Below, piece by piece: positions 47,839 to 59,774 of a stretch of 64,000 nt of DNA. The stretch covers positions 44,451,169 through 44,515,168 of the forward strand of contig OX485806.1 of NCBI GenBank assembly GCA_950295325.1. The letters are read 5' to 3'. Positions within the stretch are counted from its first letter, which is position 1; the number at the start of each line of letters is the position of its first letter. A program made the translations under genes and the position numbers. The stretch is from Polytrichum commune. Lineage: Eukaryota > Streptophyta > Polytrichopsida > Polytrichales > Polytrichaceae. The notes beneath the pieces were generated by a model, which had not been told where the DNA came from, did not search any database, and worked only from the letters and a program-made list of their open reading frames with translations.

Positions 47839-48812
47839 TGTCGCAACCCTTGCTAGCCCCCCTTGACAATCTTGCCAATTTTCAATTCTAGCAAAGGTTA
47901 CGAGCGCTAACCATTCGCATTCCACCATGCTAATGATTAGCTCCTCCTACCCCGGACCTTATAGTTCATAGGAGGGAACCAACCCTCCTACTTTGCTTTC
48001 GGGACTCACCCCTTAATCGGTAACCCATTCCTAGATGTGGACTTCCATCCGTGGAAGTCCAATCCCATGTTGATCATCGCATTGCCGGAGCAACACTACA
48101 ACAACCCGAACCATACTAGGCAACTATGGCCTCACAATGGGCCAATGCCCATGGAGGCCTTGCCGTTCGGCCTCGGGTGGGTGAGGCCACACCACCTCAC
48201 CCATATAAGCCTCTAGGACTCTACACGGGGCCCCTACCCCACCGCCAACCAACCTCTTGTCTCTCTACCAAGAGTTGGGGCCAAGTGGACATTTTCCTTT
48301 AGCTGCTGGGCCTAGAACCCCCCCAGCAGCTTCAGACCATCATAACTTCCTTGTATGATGTCTGATCATAACAACCAACCACTCCATGTTCATCTACGCT
48401 TCACGTAGATGCCGATGGACTCCTCGCTTGCTCCATTTGACCGAGTCTTGAGGAAGTTATGCATGTTTGAACCTTGGCAGTCTCGGGAATCACTCCCAGG
48501 CACTGCTGTACCAGGGCGCTGTCCCGGGACAGCGCCCCACTCAAATGGCCATAACTCCTAGCTCACACCTCCGATTGAGGTGTTCTTGAGCTTTCTAGAA
48601 TCACCACGCCATGAGCTACGCATAACTCATGGCCTTACCCTTGTGCCTCCTAATCTTCGTGGGTGGGAGGCGTTCCCAACGCCCGGGGCCCTCACCCACA
48701 CTAGGATCACTTGGGCCCTCTCACCAACGGCGCCACAAGTCCCAGGTGTCACTCCGGGGTCCCCCTTGTGCCCATGGTGTTTCGGGCACTCCTCATGGAG
48801 AGGTGTGCGACA
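47839..48812 (-). repeat. Gypsy solo LTR H inside a methyltransferase exon
   Basis: A 974-bp reversed LTR of the TGTCGCGC family with perfect GAACC target duplications (47834-47838 and 48813-48817). It interrupts the exon between AEDWF and GMNDLDLQSPTN. Removing the LTR and one duplication restores the frame without change. Confidence 0.95.
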
Positions 48813-49879
48813 GAACCAGTCTTCGGCAACGTAGAAGTCCTCTGTATGTGCCCAGTCATGTATGGATCTAAACACGTTAGGATCAGCGGCATGTGCAAAG
48901 ACAAGAATGCTGTCGTCATGAAAGTTGGCGTTTGCAAAAGCAAAGAGAACCTCAAAGTAAGAGGAAGAACGCTTGTTCTATTGGGGAACATCCGACGACG
49001 ATGAGGAGATGCCCGGTGCACGAAGGTTCTCAGGCACATCCGCAAAGAGTAGATCAAGCCCTGTGTGCACCTTAGCCTTGGTATTAGGACGAGTACGACC
49101 CGCTCCAACCTAGAAAGCAAAAAACCAAGGAAAAATATAAGTAAACAAATGTTGAATTAGAATAAAAGAACGGATAAACAAGATTATGCAGAACGAACCT
49201 TAGTGAGGAATTCTTGGATGCGGCAGTAAGCGGGAGGGGGAACTTTAGATCGCATGAGGTCCTCTATGAGGTCCCCCATGTCCACATTCTCTATCAAAGA
49301 GAGAAAAGGATTTCTCCGAAGAAGTTGCGGAGGTATCCGGAGCAATAGCCTCCCTCTTTCGCGGCACGGATGAAATGGTGACACCGCTATGAGACGGAGC
49401 ATGGTCCCGAGAAGGGGCAGAGGGAGTTGCCGTTGGACTTTCCACAACCGTGGTAGCTGGAGCTGCGGTGCCCCGAACAGAGGCCTTTGTGTAAGAGCGG
49501 ATGGAGACTTGACTAGAGGCCTCTTTCTTGCCTTTGGCCTTGGCCTTCACCGGTGCAACCTCTTTGTCGATGATGGGAGGAGGGGGATTCTCATCTTCTT
49601 CTAGCTCTTCCTCCAATTCAATTACCTCAAGGGCCGAGGAAGCGAGGCTTTCGTAGAGGGGTTCTTCTACGTCGGGAACGAATCCACGAGAGCAATCCAA
49701 GTACCAACCACCAGCCACCAAATGCACCCGTGGGAATTTTACAAGTTGCATGGGAGTGTACACACAAAGCTTTGAAGTTTCATCAATCCAATCGTCAAGG
49801 AATGTCGGCAAGGACGAAGAAGGAACAACATTCTTCACGACAAACTCACGGTGAATGTACCTACACATTAGAGAACACG

Positions 49880-52045
49880 AGAACAAAGAATTGGAAATAA
49901 AGACAAAAGAAAATAATTTCTTACATGCCTCAAATCATTTCTATCAAAATCTCGCCCATCCATAACTAGGCCGACACAGAAAATATATCAAACATACACT
50001 TAAACATACATGCCTCAAATCATTTCAATCAAAATAGGACCCTTCAAAGCACAACCTGATGACCCTCTCGGATTCGAGAGGGTCCTACCCCAGCCCATTC
50101 ACAACAATGCCGAAACCGAAAACATATCAAGCATAACCTTAAACTTACATGCCCTCAAATCATTTCAATCAAAATGTGGCCCTACATAGCACTACTCCTT
50201 GACCCTCTCGGATCCGAGAGGGTCCTACCCCTGCCCATTCACAATAATGCCGAAACCCGAAACATATCAAGCATAACACTGAACATACATGCCTGAAATC
50301 ATTTCAATCAAAATGTGGCCCTTCACAGCACTACTCCTTGACCCTCTCGGATCCAAGAGGGTCCAACCCCCACCCATTAACAACAATGCCGAACCAGAAA
50401 ATATATCAAACATACACTTAAACATACATACCTCAAATCATTTCAATAAAAATATGACCCTTCAAAGCACTAGCTGATGACCCTCTCGGATCCAAGAAGG
50501 TCCGACCCCAGCCAATACACAACAAGGACGAAACCGAGAAGATATCTAAAATACATGCCTCAAATAATTTCCATCAAAATCTGGCCATTGAATGCCCAAC
50601 CCCTTGACCCTCTCGGATCCGAGAGGGTCCTACCCAGCCATACACAACAAGGCCGACACCAAGAACGTATCTAACATACACTTAAACATACATGCCTCAA
50701 ATCATTTCAATCAAAATGTGGCCCTTCATAGCACTACTCCTTGACCCTCTCGGATCTGAGAGGGTCCAACCCCTGCCCTTACTTATCTAGGCCGCCACAT
50801 AAAACATAGCACACATACACCTAAACATACTTGTCTCAAATCATTTCAATCAAAATCTGGCCATTAATCGCCCTACTCCTTGACCCTCTCGGATCCGAGA
50901 GGGTCCTACCCAGCCCATTCACAACAATGCCAAAACAGAAAACATATGAAACATACACTTCAACATCCATGCTTCATATCATTTCTATCAAAATCTGGCC
51001 ATACATTGTCCATACACTTAACCCTCTCGGATCCGAGAGGGTCCTACCCCAGCCCCTACTTATCTAGGCCGACACCTTAAACATAGCAAACATACACCTA
51101 AACATACATGCTTCAAATCATTTCAATCAAATTCTGGCCAGTCATAGCGCTACTCCTTGACCCTCTCGGATCCGAGAGGGTCCTACCCCAGCCCTTACTT
51201 ATCTAGGCCGACACATAAAACATAGCAAACATACACCTAAACATACTTGCCTCAAATCATTTCAATCAAAATCTGGCCATTCATCGCCCTACTCCTTGGC
51301 CCTCTCGGATCCGAGAGGGTCCTACCCCGCCCATTCACAACAAGGCCGAAACAGAAAACATATGAAACATACACTTCAACATCTATGCATCATATCATTT
51401 CAAGCAAAATCTGGCCATTGAATGCCCAAATCCTTGACCCGAGAGGGTCCTACCCAGCCATACACAACAAGGCCGACACCGAGAACGTATCTAACATAAC
51501 TTAAACATACATGCCTCAAATCATTTCAATCAAATTCTGGCCAGTCATAGCCCTACTTCTTGACCCTCTCGGATCCGAGAGGGTCCTACCCCAGCCCTTA
51601 CTTATCTAGGCCGACACATAAAACATAGCAAACATACACCTAAACATACTTGTCTCAAATCATTTCAATCAAAATGTGGCCATTCATAGCACTACTCCTT
51701 GACCCTGTCGGATCCGAGAGGGTCCAACCCCTGCCCATTAACAACAATGCCGAACCAGAAAATATATCAAATATACACTTAAACATCCATGCCTCAAATC
51801 ATTGCAATCAAATTCTGGCCACTCATAGCCCTACTCGATGACCCTCTCGGATCCGAGAGGGTCCTACCCCAGCCTATTCACAACAATGCCCAAAAAAAAA
51901 ACATATGAAACATACACTTCAACATCCATGCCTCATATCAATGCTATCAAAATCTGGCTATTGAATGCCCAATTCCTTGACCCTCTCGGATCCGAGAAGG
52001 TCCTTCCCTAGCCCATCCATAAATAGTCCGAAACAGAAAATATAT
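49880..52045. repeat. 139-bp palindrome satellite, block 2 (intron)
   Basis: About 14 copies of the 139-bp unit fill the 2.2-kb intron between exons 6 and 7 of the ParB-methyltransferase gene. Variants with TTATCTAGGCCGACACATAAAACATAGC alternate with the ATTCACAACAATGCCGAAAC type. Most palindromes are perfect; a few have one change (for example near 50070, 50350, 50755 and 51980). Confidence 0.95.
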
Positions 52046-54149
52046 GAAACAAAAATGAATACCGGTAAGCAACGCGCTTGATAGCTATGGGACCTTCTTC
52101 GAACTCCATGAGATCGAGCCCTTTGGTGAATTTCAAGTCTAACTTGTCATCAAAATACACTCGGAAAGCCTTGTCCCACAAAATGAGCCTCCAATGCTCG
52201 ACAAAATGAGCAGGTTGCAAAAGATCTTCCGTAGAAACCCAGCCGATGTCGATGGTGAGTTCGTTTTCAAATGAGGCGATGTCACCCTCCACCCCTTTCT
52301 CCAACTAAGATTAGAAAAACATGAAGCCAGAAATGTGGCCTAACTAAATACAAAGGAACCAACACAGATTGCAATATATTTCAACATAACAACCCAAAAT
52401 CACAATCCAGAAAGTATAAGGTATGGGAGCACCTGTGCCCAAAAAGATGCTTTGTGAAGCCAATCATCCAGGGCTTTCTCGCGAAGAGGAAGAGAAGACG
52501 GGAACTTGTTTTTGGTTTTGACCTCGGCGGGGGAATTCCACCACCGAAGCCATCTAGCCTTAAAGGAAGCATCTACATGTGTAGTTGCCACCTTTTGCAG
52601 TTTCTCAATAGTCATATCCGGGACGACGAAGGTGGAGAAATGACGGTCAATCTGAAAAAATGCATAGTGCAATGTAAGGGAATATACATAAAGCAAAAGC
52701 ACAATAACATGAAGGCAAAGGGAAACAAAAATTGAAAAAGTCCGGGAAGTACCTCTTGTAAGAAGTCATCGCCGTTGTCCTTATGGGCGACTGAGATGAA
52801 CTTCTCAAAGCTCCGAGATCGAATACTTTTGATCAATCTATCCTGGGCTTTTGTCATAGCATCCCAAATCCCAGTAGCAGATCTAAGAGCCTCGGGAGTG
52901 GACTCACGGTATAATCGTGCAGCAGTATCCGCCGAATTCGAGATCTCTCTCTAGAACAAACAGAAATGTGGGTAAAGATTAATGCACAAAACATGAGGAA
53001 GGGAAAAACTAGAGTAAGAAGAAATATTACCTTGTACAAGAACTTGACGAAGACATCCAATGTGAGGGGATACCAAGTAGGAGTCTTCTCCATCTTAGCC
53101 TCGCACATCTTGTAGTCGTCAATTGAAATGAGGTCCTTGAAATCCTCAAGCTTCATTTTTCCAAATGTACGAATGCGAAGCAATTTGGCAGGGAGGTTGT
53201 CCTTAACATGATCGTGCTCCGTGGACCTAAGAGACGAAGTAATGAGGGTCCAAATAAAAGTGAAACATAAAAGGAAACCGGAAAAGGCAAAAAAAAAAAG
53301 GGAAAGAAAACTAAACTTACCAATTGATGTCATTCATGGCATTCAAAAAGACAGCGGTGGAATTCCTTGGATCCACGACAATACAGTGGACAGAGATATG
53401 CCAATCTTTATCCAGCGACTGATGTTTATTAATGTGCCTCCACCAAGCCGACAGACGGTGGTTCCCTTCCCACACGTAGAACATCTTTCCAGAAAGATGT
53501 TCAAGGTCAGGGTCATTTTGGAGCATGGCGTCGAATTCCTCATTGGCCTCTTGCCACAATGAACTCCAAGAATTGTGGATGTCATCGGAAACATGGAGCA
53601 CCTCATTGAGGTTGTTGTAGGGAGAGACATACAAGGATCGGTCACCGTCACGGTAGCCCATGACGAACTCATTCTCCAACCGAGCGACATCAACCTCGTT
53701 GATGGGACGAACAAGTGGAAGACATCGCAAGCGGCACAAAGGGATAGAGAAACGCGACTTATGAAAAGGTTTCATTCGAACCCGGTTAATGACAGAATTA
53801 GAGTCTTCTTTTTGTGACCTCCGAATCAAGAGTTCAGTCTCCTCTGGGTTGGACTCATCAAGAGGACGCAAAGAGTCGGTTGCAACCGGTGCATCATTCT
53901 ACACGGGCAACCATAAAAACATCAGGTAATGCGAAACATATTGAAATAACAATGAAAGCGAGGACACGTTTGGGATGCGACGAAAAACTCAAAGAGGGAG
54001 ACACAGACTTATAATCATACCAGAGGAACGTCCAATTGAACATTATGGTCATCCATAGAGGGATCCACCGATAGAATCAGATCCATGGATTGTGATTCCT
54101 ACACAAAGGCAAGAGACCATTGAAGTCATAATGTGATCCACATGTCATT

Positions 54150-57100
54150 TCATACATCCCTCATATCATTTGATTTCAAATCTGGCACTTCATAGCACTA
54201 CCCGATGACCCTCTCGGATCCGAGAGGGTCCTACCGCAGCCCATACAATTCTAGTCCGACATATAAAACATATAAAACATATACTTAAAAAATCATGCCT
54301 CAAATCATTTCAATCATAATGTGGCCCTTCAGAGCACTTACTCCTTGACCCTCTCGGATCCGAGAGGGTCCTACCCCTGCCCATAGACAAGAAGGCCGAA
54401 ACCGAAAACATATCAAGCATACAATCAAACATACATTCCTCAAATCATTTCTATCAAAATCTCGCTATTCATAGCACTACTCCATGACCCTCTCGGATCC
54501 GAGAGGGTCCTCCCCTAGCCCATCCATAACTAAGCCGACACAAAAAATATATCAAACATACACTTAGACATACATGCTCAAATCATTTCAATCAAATTCT
54601 AGCCATTATAGCACTACTCTTCGACCCTCTCAGATCCGAGAGGGTCCCAACCCAGCCCATACATTTCTAGGCCAACATATAAAACATACATTTAAAAAGT
54701 CATGCCTCAAATCAATTCAATCATAATCTGGCCCTTCGTAGCACTACTCCTTGACCCTCTCGGATCCGAGAGAATCTTACCCCAGCCCATTCACAACAAT
54801 GCCGAAACAGAAAACATATCAAACATAAACAACAACATACATGCCTCAAATCATTTCAATCAAAATCTGGCCTTATATAGCCTTACTCCTTGACCCTCTC
54901 GGATCCGAGAGGGTCCTACCCCAGCCCATTCACAACAATGCCGAAACAGAAAACATATCAAACATAAACATCAACATACATGCCTCAAATCATTTCAATC
55001 ATAATCTGGCCCTTCATAGCACTACTCCTTGACCCTCTCGGATCCGAGAGAGTCCTACCCCAGCCCATTCACAACAATGCCGAAACATAAAACATATCAA
55101 ACATAAACAACAACATACATGCCTCAAATCATTTCAATCAAAATTTGACCTTATATAGCCCTACTCCTTGACCCTCTCGGATCCGAGAGGGTCCTACCCT
55201 AGCCCATTCACAATAATGCCAAAACAGAAAACATATCAAACATAAACATCAACATACATGCCTCATATAATTTCAATCAAAATCTGGCCACTATAGCACT
55301 ACTCTTTGACCCTCTCGGATCCGAGAGGGTCCCAACCCAGCCCATACATTTCTAGGCCAACATATAAAACATATAAAACATACACTTAAAAAGTCATGAC
55401 TCAAATCAATTCAATCGGAATATGGCTCACCCCTGCCCTTACACAACAACGCCGAAACATAATATATATCAAACATACACTTAAACATACGTGCCTAAAA
55501 TCATTTCAACCAAAATGTGGCCCTTCAAAACACTACCTGTTGACCCTCTCGGATCCAAGAGGGTCCTACCCAACCCATTCACAACAATGCCGAAACCGAG
55601 AACATATCAAGCATAGACTTAAACATATATGACTCATATCATTTCAATCAAATTCTGGCCATACATTGTCCATACACTTAACCCTCTCGGATCCGAGAGG
55701 GTCCTACCCCAGCATTTACTTATCTACGCCGACACATAAAACATAGCAAACATACACCTAAACATACAAGCCTCAAATCATTTCAATCCAAATCTGGCCA
55801 TTCATAGCCCTACTTCTTGACCCTCTCGGATCCGAGAGGGTCCTACCAAGCCCATTCACAACAATGCCGAAACAGAAAACATATGAAACATACACTTCAA
55901 CATCCATGCTTCATATCATTTCTATCAAAATCTGGCCATACATTGTCCATACACTTAACCCTCTCGGATCCGAGAGGGTCCTACCCCAGCCCTTCCTTAT
56001 CTAGGCCGACACATAAAACATAGCAAACATACACCTAAACATACTTGCCTCAAATCATTCCAATCAAAATCTGGCCATTCATAGCCCTACTCCTTGACCC
56101 TCTCGGATCCGAGAGGGTCCTACCCAGCCCATTCACAACAATGCCGAAACCGAGAACATATCAAGCATAGACTTAAACATATATGACTCATATCATTTAA
56201 ATCAAATTCTGGCCATACATTGTCCATACACTTAACCCTCTCGGATCCGAGAGGGTCCTACCCCAGCCCTTACTTATCTAGGCCGACACATAAAACATAG
56301 CAAACATACACCTAAACATACAAGCCTCAAATCATTTCAATCAAAATCTGGCCTTTCATAGCCCTACTCCTTGACCCTCTCGAATCTGAGAGGGTCCTAC
56401 GAGGCCCATTCACAACAATGCCGAAACAGAAAACATATGAAACATACACTTCAACATCCATGCCTCATATCATTTCTATCTAAATCTGGCCATACATTGT
56501 CCAACTCCTTGACCCTCTCGGATCCGAGAGGGTCCTACCCCAGCCCTTACTTATCTAGGCCGACACATAAAACATAGCAAACATACACCTAAACATACAA
56601 GCCTCAAATCATTTCAATCAAAATCTGGCCATTCATAGCCCTACTCCTTGACCCTCTCGGATCCGAGAGGGTCCTACCCAGCCCATTCACAACAATGCCG
56701 AAACCGAGAACATATCAAGCATAGACTTAAACATATATGACTCATATCATTTAAATCAAATTCTGGCCATACATTGTCCATACACTTAACCCTCTCGGAT
56801 CCGAGAGGGTCCTACCCCAGCCCTTACTTATCTAGGCCGACACATAAAACATAGCAAACATACACCTAAACATACAAGCCTCAAATCATTTCAATCAAAA
56901 TCTGGCCTTTCATAGCCCTACTCCTTGACCCTCTCGAATCTGAGAGGGTCCTACGAGGCCCATTCACAACAATGCCGAAACAGAAAACATATGAAACATA
57001 CACTTCAACATCCATGCCTCATATCATTTCTATCTAAATCTGGCCATACATTGTCCAACTCCTTGACCCTCTCGGATCCGAGAGGGTCCTACCCCAGCCC

Positions 57101-57680
57101 TTACTTATCTAGGCCGACACATAAAACATAGCAAACATACACCTAAACATACAAGCCTCAAATCATTTCAATCAAAATCTGGCCATTCATAGCCCTACTC
57201 CTTGACCCTCTCGGATCCGAGAGGGTCCTACCAAGCCCATTCACAACAATGCCGAAACAGAAAACATATGAAACATACACTTCAACATTCATGCCTCATA
57301 TCATTTCAATCAAAATCTGGCCATACATTGTCCAACTCCTTGACCCTCTCGGATCCGAGAGGGTCCTACCCCAACCCGTTCACAACAATGCCGAAACAGA
57401 AAACATATGAAACATACACTTCAACATCCATGCCTCATATCATTTCAATCAAAATCTAGCCATTTAATGCGCAACTCTTTGACCCTCTCGGATCCGAGAG
57501 GGTCCTACCCAGCCATACACAACATGGCCGAAACCGAAAGCATATCTAACATACACTTAAACATACATTCCTCAATTCATTTCAATCAAAATCTGGTCAT
57601 TAGAATGAAACATCAGTGACCCTCTCGGATCCGAGAGGGTCCTATTCCTAACAGACCCTCTCGGATCCAAGAGGGTCTTT
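54150..57680. repeat. 139-bp palindrome satellite, block 3 with 554-bp higher-order unit
   Basis: About 25 copies of the unit lie upstream of the first recognised exon of the ParB-methyltransferase gene, probably in its first intron or 5' flank. From about 55810 to 57210 a four-unit block of 554 bp repeats almost exactly. Marker variants, including a mutated palindrome reading CTCGAATCTGAG, recur at 56380 and 56934. The block ends with two closely spaced palindromes (57617 and 57653). Confidence 0.95.
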
Positions 57681-57689
57681 ATCTACTCC

Positions 57690-58455
57690 ATAACGAACTA
57701 AAGTCTTTCCTATAATGCAGGCAGGTGGGTGTCAATCCCACACAGGCGCATCTCTCCCACTCAAGGCTCCTTCTTATTTCCTTATCCCTTTCCATATATT
57801 GCTTGTCCTATTCTTTGCAAGTTCTCTCCCATATTTAGAGAATTGAAATTACTGTTTCATATTCCTATAAACCTAAATCTTGAAGTACCCTTGTGCATAT
57901 AAGCTTACGACAAACTTACGGTATTCATCGAATTCTCCCTTCTCTCCCCGCGGGACCCGCTCTGATTTGAACTGTTCGGATGCTCGCTCTCTGCCATAAA
58001 TGGTGCTTGTGAACCACTGTCCTCCACTTCTTCGTCTATCGACTACAGATTCAACCCTCCTTTGTCCCCTCCACAGGTATTCTGCGAGTCTGAAGGGGTC
58101 CCTCTTCCTTCTATGGACGTTTTCTCCTTCTTCTTTAGATCTCTCCGTCTCCTCTGTTTTGAAGTGCTGAAACTCGTCCCTCCCTTTCTCTTCTTTCGCT
58201 TCTTTCCAGGATCGATTGTGGAGACTGTATTTTGGTCTAGTTCCTTCATGTGTGCGTTCCAGCTCCCCTCTCTTCCTCCCTTTCGTGCTCTCTACTCTCT
58301 GGGCATCCCTTTACTTCTCTCACTAAATGACCCTTCCCCGACCTTCTCTTAGCTTTATAGTACCATTGTTCAACGTTTAGGGTTTCCAATTCTCTTTTAG
58401 CCTTGCCTCGTTTTCCTTATTTGGATTTTTCTGTTATTCGTCCCTGTCTTTGTCC
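57690..58455. other. Possible bidirectional promoter region
   Basis: About 770 bp of CT-rich unique sequence between the minus-strand ParB-methyltransferase gene and the plus-strand gene at 58456. It may hold 5' exons or promoters of both, but no TATA box or first exon could be fixed. The open frames at 58062-58352 and on the opposite strand are low-complexity and not convincing. Confidence 0.35.
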
Positions 58456-59159
58456 ATGGCTTCCTCATCCACAACTCCATGTGTTTCCGAGATGGTTGAG
58501 CTCCGTGCCACTGGCGTGGGGATCCCCCTTCTTTTCCCCATAGATGCGCACGGTTTTGCATCTGTCTCTTCCCTAGACCTTAGTATCAGGTTTTCGTTGC
58601 AAAACACTACAATATGGGTCGAGCGCGAAATTTATGATACTGCTACTTCTCTTTTGTCATTGACCATGCATGAGAATCCTAGGGTTGCCGACAGCGGCTC
58701 TTCAATGTGGGAACTCTGCGCTAGTAAATACAGGGTGTACGGACTCCCATGTCCTTGCACGAATGTATCCACGGATATCCGTACCCCTCCCCATTCCTCT
58801 GCGTCCACTTTCAATACTCCTCCCTTGGTCAAAGTTAAGATTGAGCCCGGTACACAGACTGTCATACATCTTTTCGATTCCTCCGATGGTGATGATCCCC
58901 CCGTTTCCACTCCCAGTCACAAGCCATCCCCATCCTCCGTCCGTTCCACCTTTGTTACCCCCCCTCCTCCGTCTCCTCTTCCTCCCTTTCCAGGCAAACC
59001 CCCGATTTCCATTCTTCAATGTCTACGTTCTCTTGCCTCCATGCCCGGTAGGAAGAACATCCTCAAGAAGCTGGATTATGACACCTTACAAATTCAAGAG
59101 GTTAATTACCTGCTGCCTCGCTTTGATGGTGATCTCATGTTTGTCTTACCCCCACTCGG
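58456..59159 (+). pseudogene. Unknown protein gene, truncated by LTR I
   Basis: An open frame of 234 codons from ATG 58456 (MASSSTTPCVSEMVELRATG) runs uninterrupted into a reversed gypsy LTR at 59160. The N-terminal ~100 residues look folded (IPLLFPIDAHGFASVSSLDLSIRFSLQN, WVEREIYDTATSLLSL, MWELCASKYRVYGLPCPC). A Pro/Ser-rich linker follows with VIHLFDSSDGDD, which resembles a SUMO-interacting motif (hydrophobic core plus acidic tail). A basic segment (MPGRKNILKKLDYDTLQIQEVNYLLPRFDG) comes last before the break. I do not recognise the family. Its place beside the DNA element's right end makes it a candidate for the N-terminus of a larger element protein, possibly a transposase, whose remainder was deleted. 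Confidence 0.55.
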
Positions 59160-59610
59160 TGTCGCAACCCTTGCTAGCCCCCTTGACAATCTTGCCAATT
59201 TTCAATCCTAGCAAAGGTTACGAGCGCTAACCATTCGCATTCCGCCATGCCAATGGTTAGCTCCTCCTACCCCGGACCATATAGCTCATAGGAGGGAAGC
59301 AACCCTCCTACTTTGCTTTCGGGACTCACCCCTTAATCGGTAACCCATTCCTAGATGTGGACTTCCATCCATGGAAGTCCAATCCCATGTTGATCATCGC
59401 GTTGCCGGAGCAACACTACAACAACCCGAACCATACTAGGCAACTATGGCCTCACATTGGGCCAAAGCCCATGGAGGCCGTGCCGTTCGGCCTCGGGTGG
59501 GTGAGGCCACACCACCTCACCCATATAAGCCTCTAGGACTCTACGCGGGGCCCCTACCCCACCGTCAACCAACCTCTTGTCTCTCTACCAAGAGTTGGGG
59601 CCAAGTGGAC
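59160..59610 (-). repeat. Gypsy LTR I (reversed, truncated)
   Basis: It begins TGTCGCAACCC at 59160 and matches the family for ~450 bp to GGGGCCAAGTGGAC, then stops abruptly. The other half and the second target duplication are absent (left flank CTCGG). A deletion joined it to the right-end sequence of the DNA element. Confidence 0.92.
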
Positions 59611-59774
59611 CCTTTCAAATTCACGGCCTTTTGATTTATTTTTTGACCTAAATATTCCACGGAAATAGGTCACAATTTTATTCTATTTTTAGGATAATCT
59701 AGAATATATTGAGAATATTCGATACTTTTAAAAAATACTTCTAAATTTGGTATGAGAAGTTTACTAAATTTAAT
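59611..59774. other. AT-rich right subterminal region of the DNA element
   Basis: It is non-coding and AT-rich. The words CCACGGAAATAGG and TTCTATTTTTAGG here resemble, in inverted form, CCGTGGAATTAG and related words at 42090-42110, so some subterminal similarity with the left end may exist. Confidence 0.5.

Larger units (their letters stand above)
46810..54098 (-). pseudogene. ParB-like / amino-methyltransferase fusion gene (11+ exons, degraded)
   Basis: Exons in coding order, with AG/GT borders: 54098-54021, 53898-53321, 53226-53031, 52950-52753, 52651-52433, 52304-52063, 49860-49199, 49109-48813 joined to 47833-47786 after removal of a solo LTR, 47693-47435, 47345-47144, 47035-46810. They code for about 1,070 residues; the first exon is not identified. 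Exon 2 holds a ParB/sulfiredoxin-like domain (PLVRPINEVDVARLENEFV, MFYVWEGNHRLSAWWRH). Exon 7 ends in a disordered, acidic and KAKAKGKK-rich linker. The methyltransferase follows in motif IV-to-I order: LDLLFADVPEN (a variant of DPPY), SYFEVLFAFANANFHDDSILVF, KRPEFYSILFSAL, then IMDWQCGFGGSV and RHIVALESD across an intron. The C-terminus has CPSCGH. The expected role is N6-adenine or N4-cytosine DNA methylation. Damage: one frameshift in exon 7 and stops at about 48978 and 47026. Confidence 0.8.

Noticed and set aside
46810-54098. Bacterial or phage contamination, suggested by the ParB-methyltransferase domains
   Set aside because: Consistent GT..AG introns with phase-matched joins, a plant-type LTR in an exon and flanking eukaryotic elements place it in a eukaryotic genome.
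45619-57619. Peptides such as ...DPLGSERVLP... in the 139-bp arrays, and the idea of a CRISPR array
   Set aside because: The 139-bp units have no unique spacers; spacer and palindrome repeat together. The context is eukaryotic, and the peptides are frame-shadows of the satellite.
58062-58352. A 96-codon open frame upstream of the orphan gene
   Set aside because: It is low-complexity (Phe/Leu/Ser/Pro from CT-rich DNA) and fits a 5' untranslated or intron sequence better.
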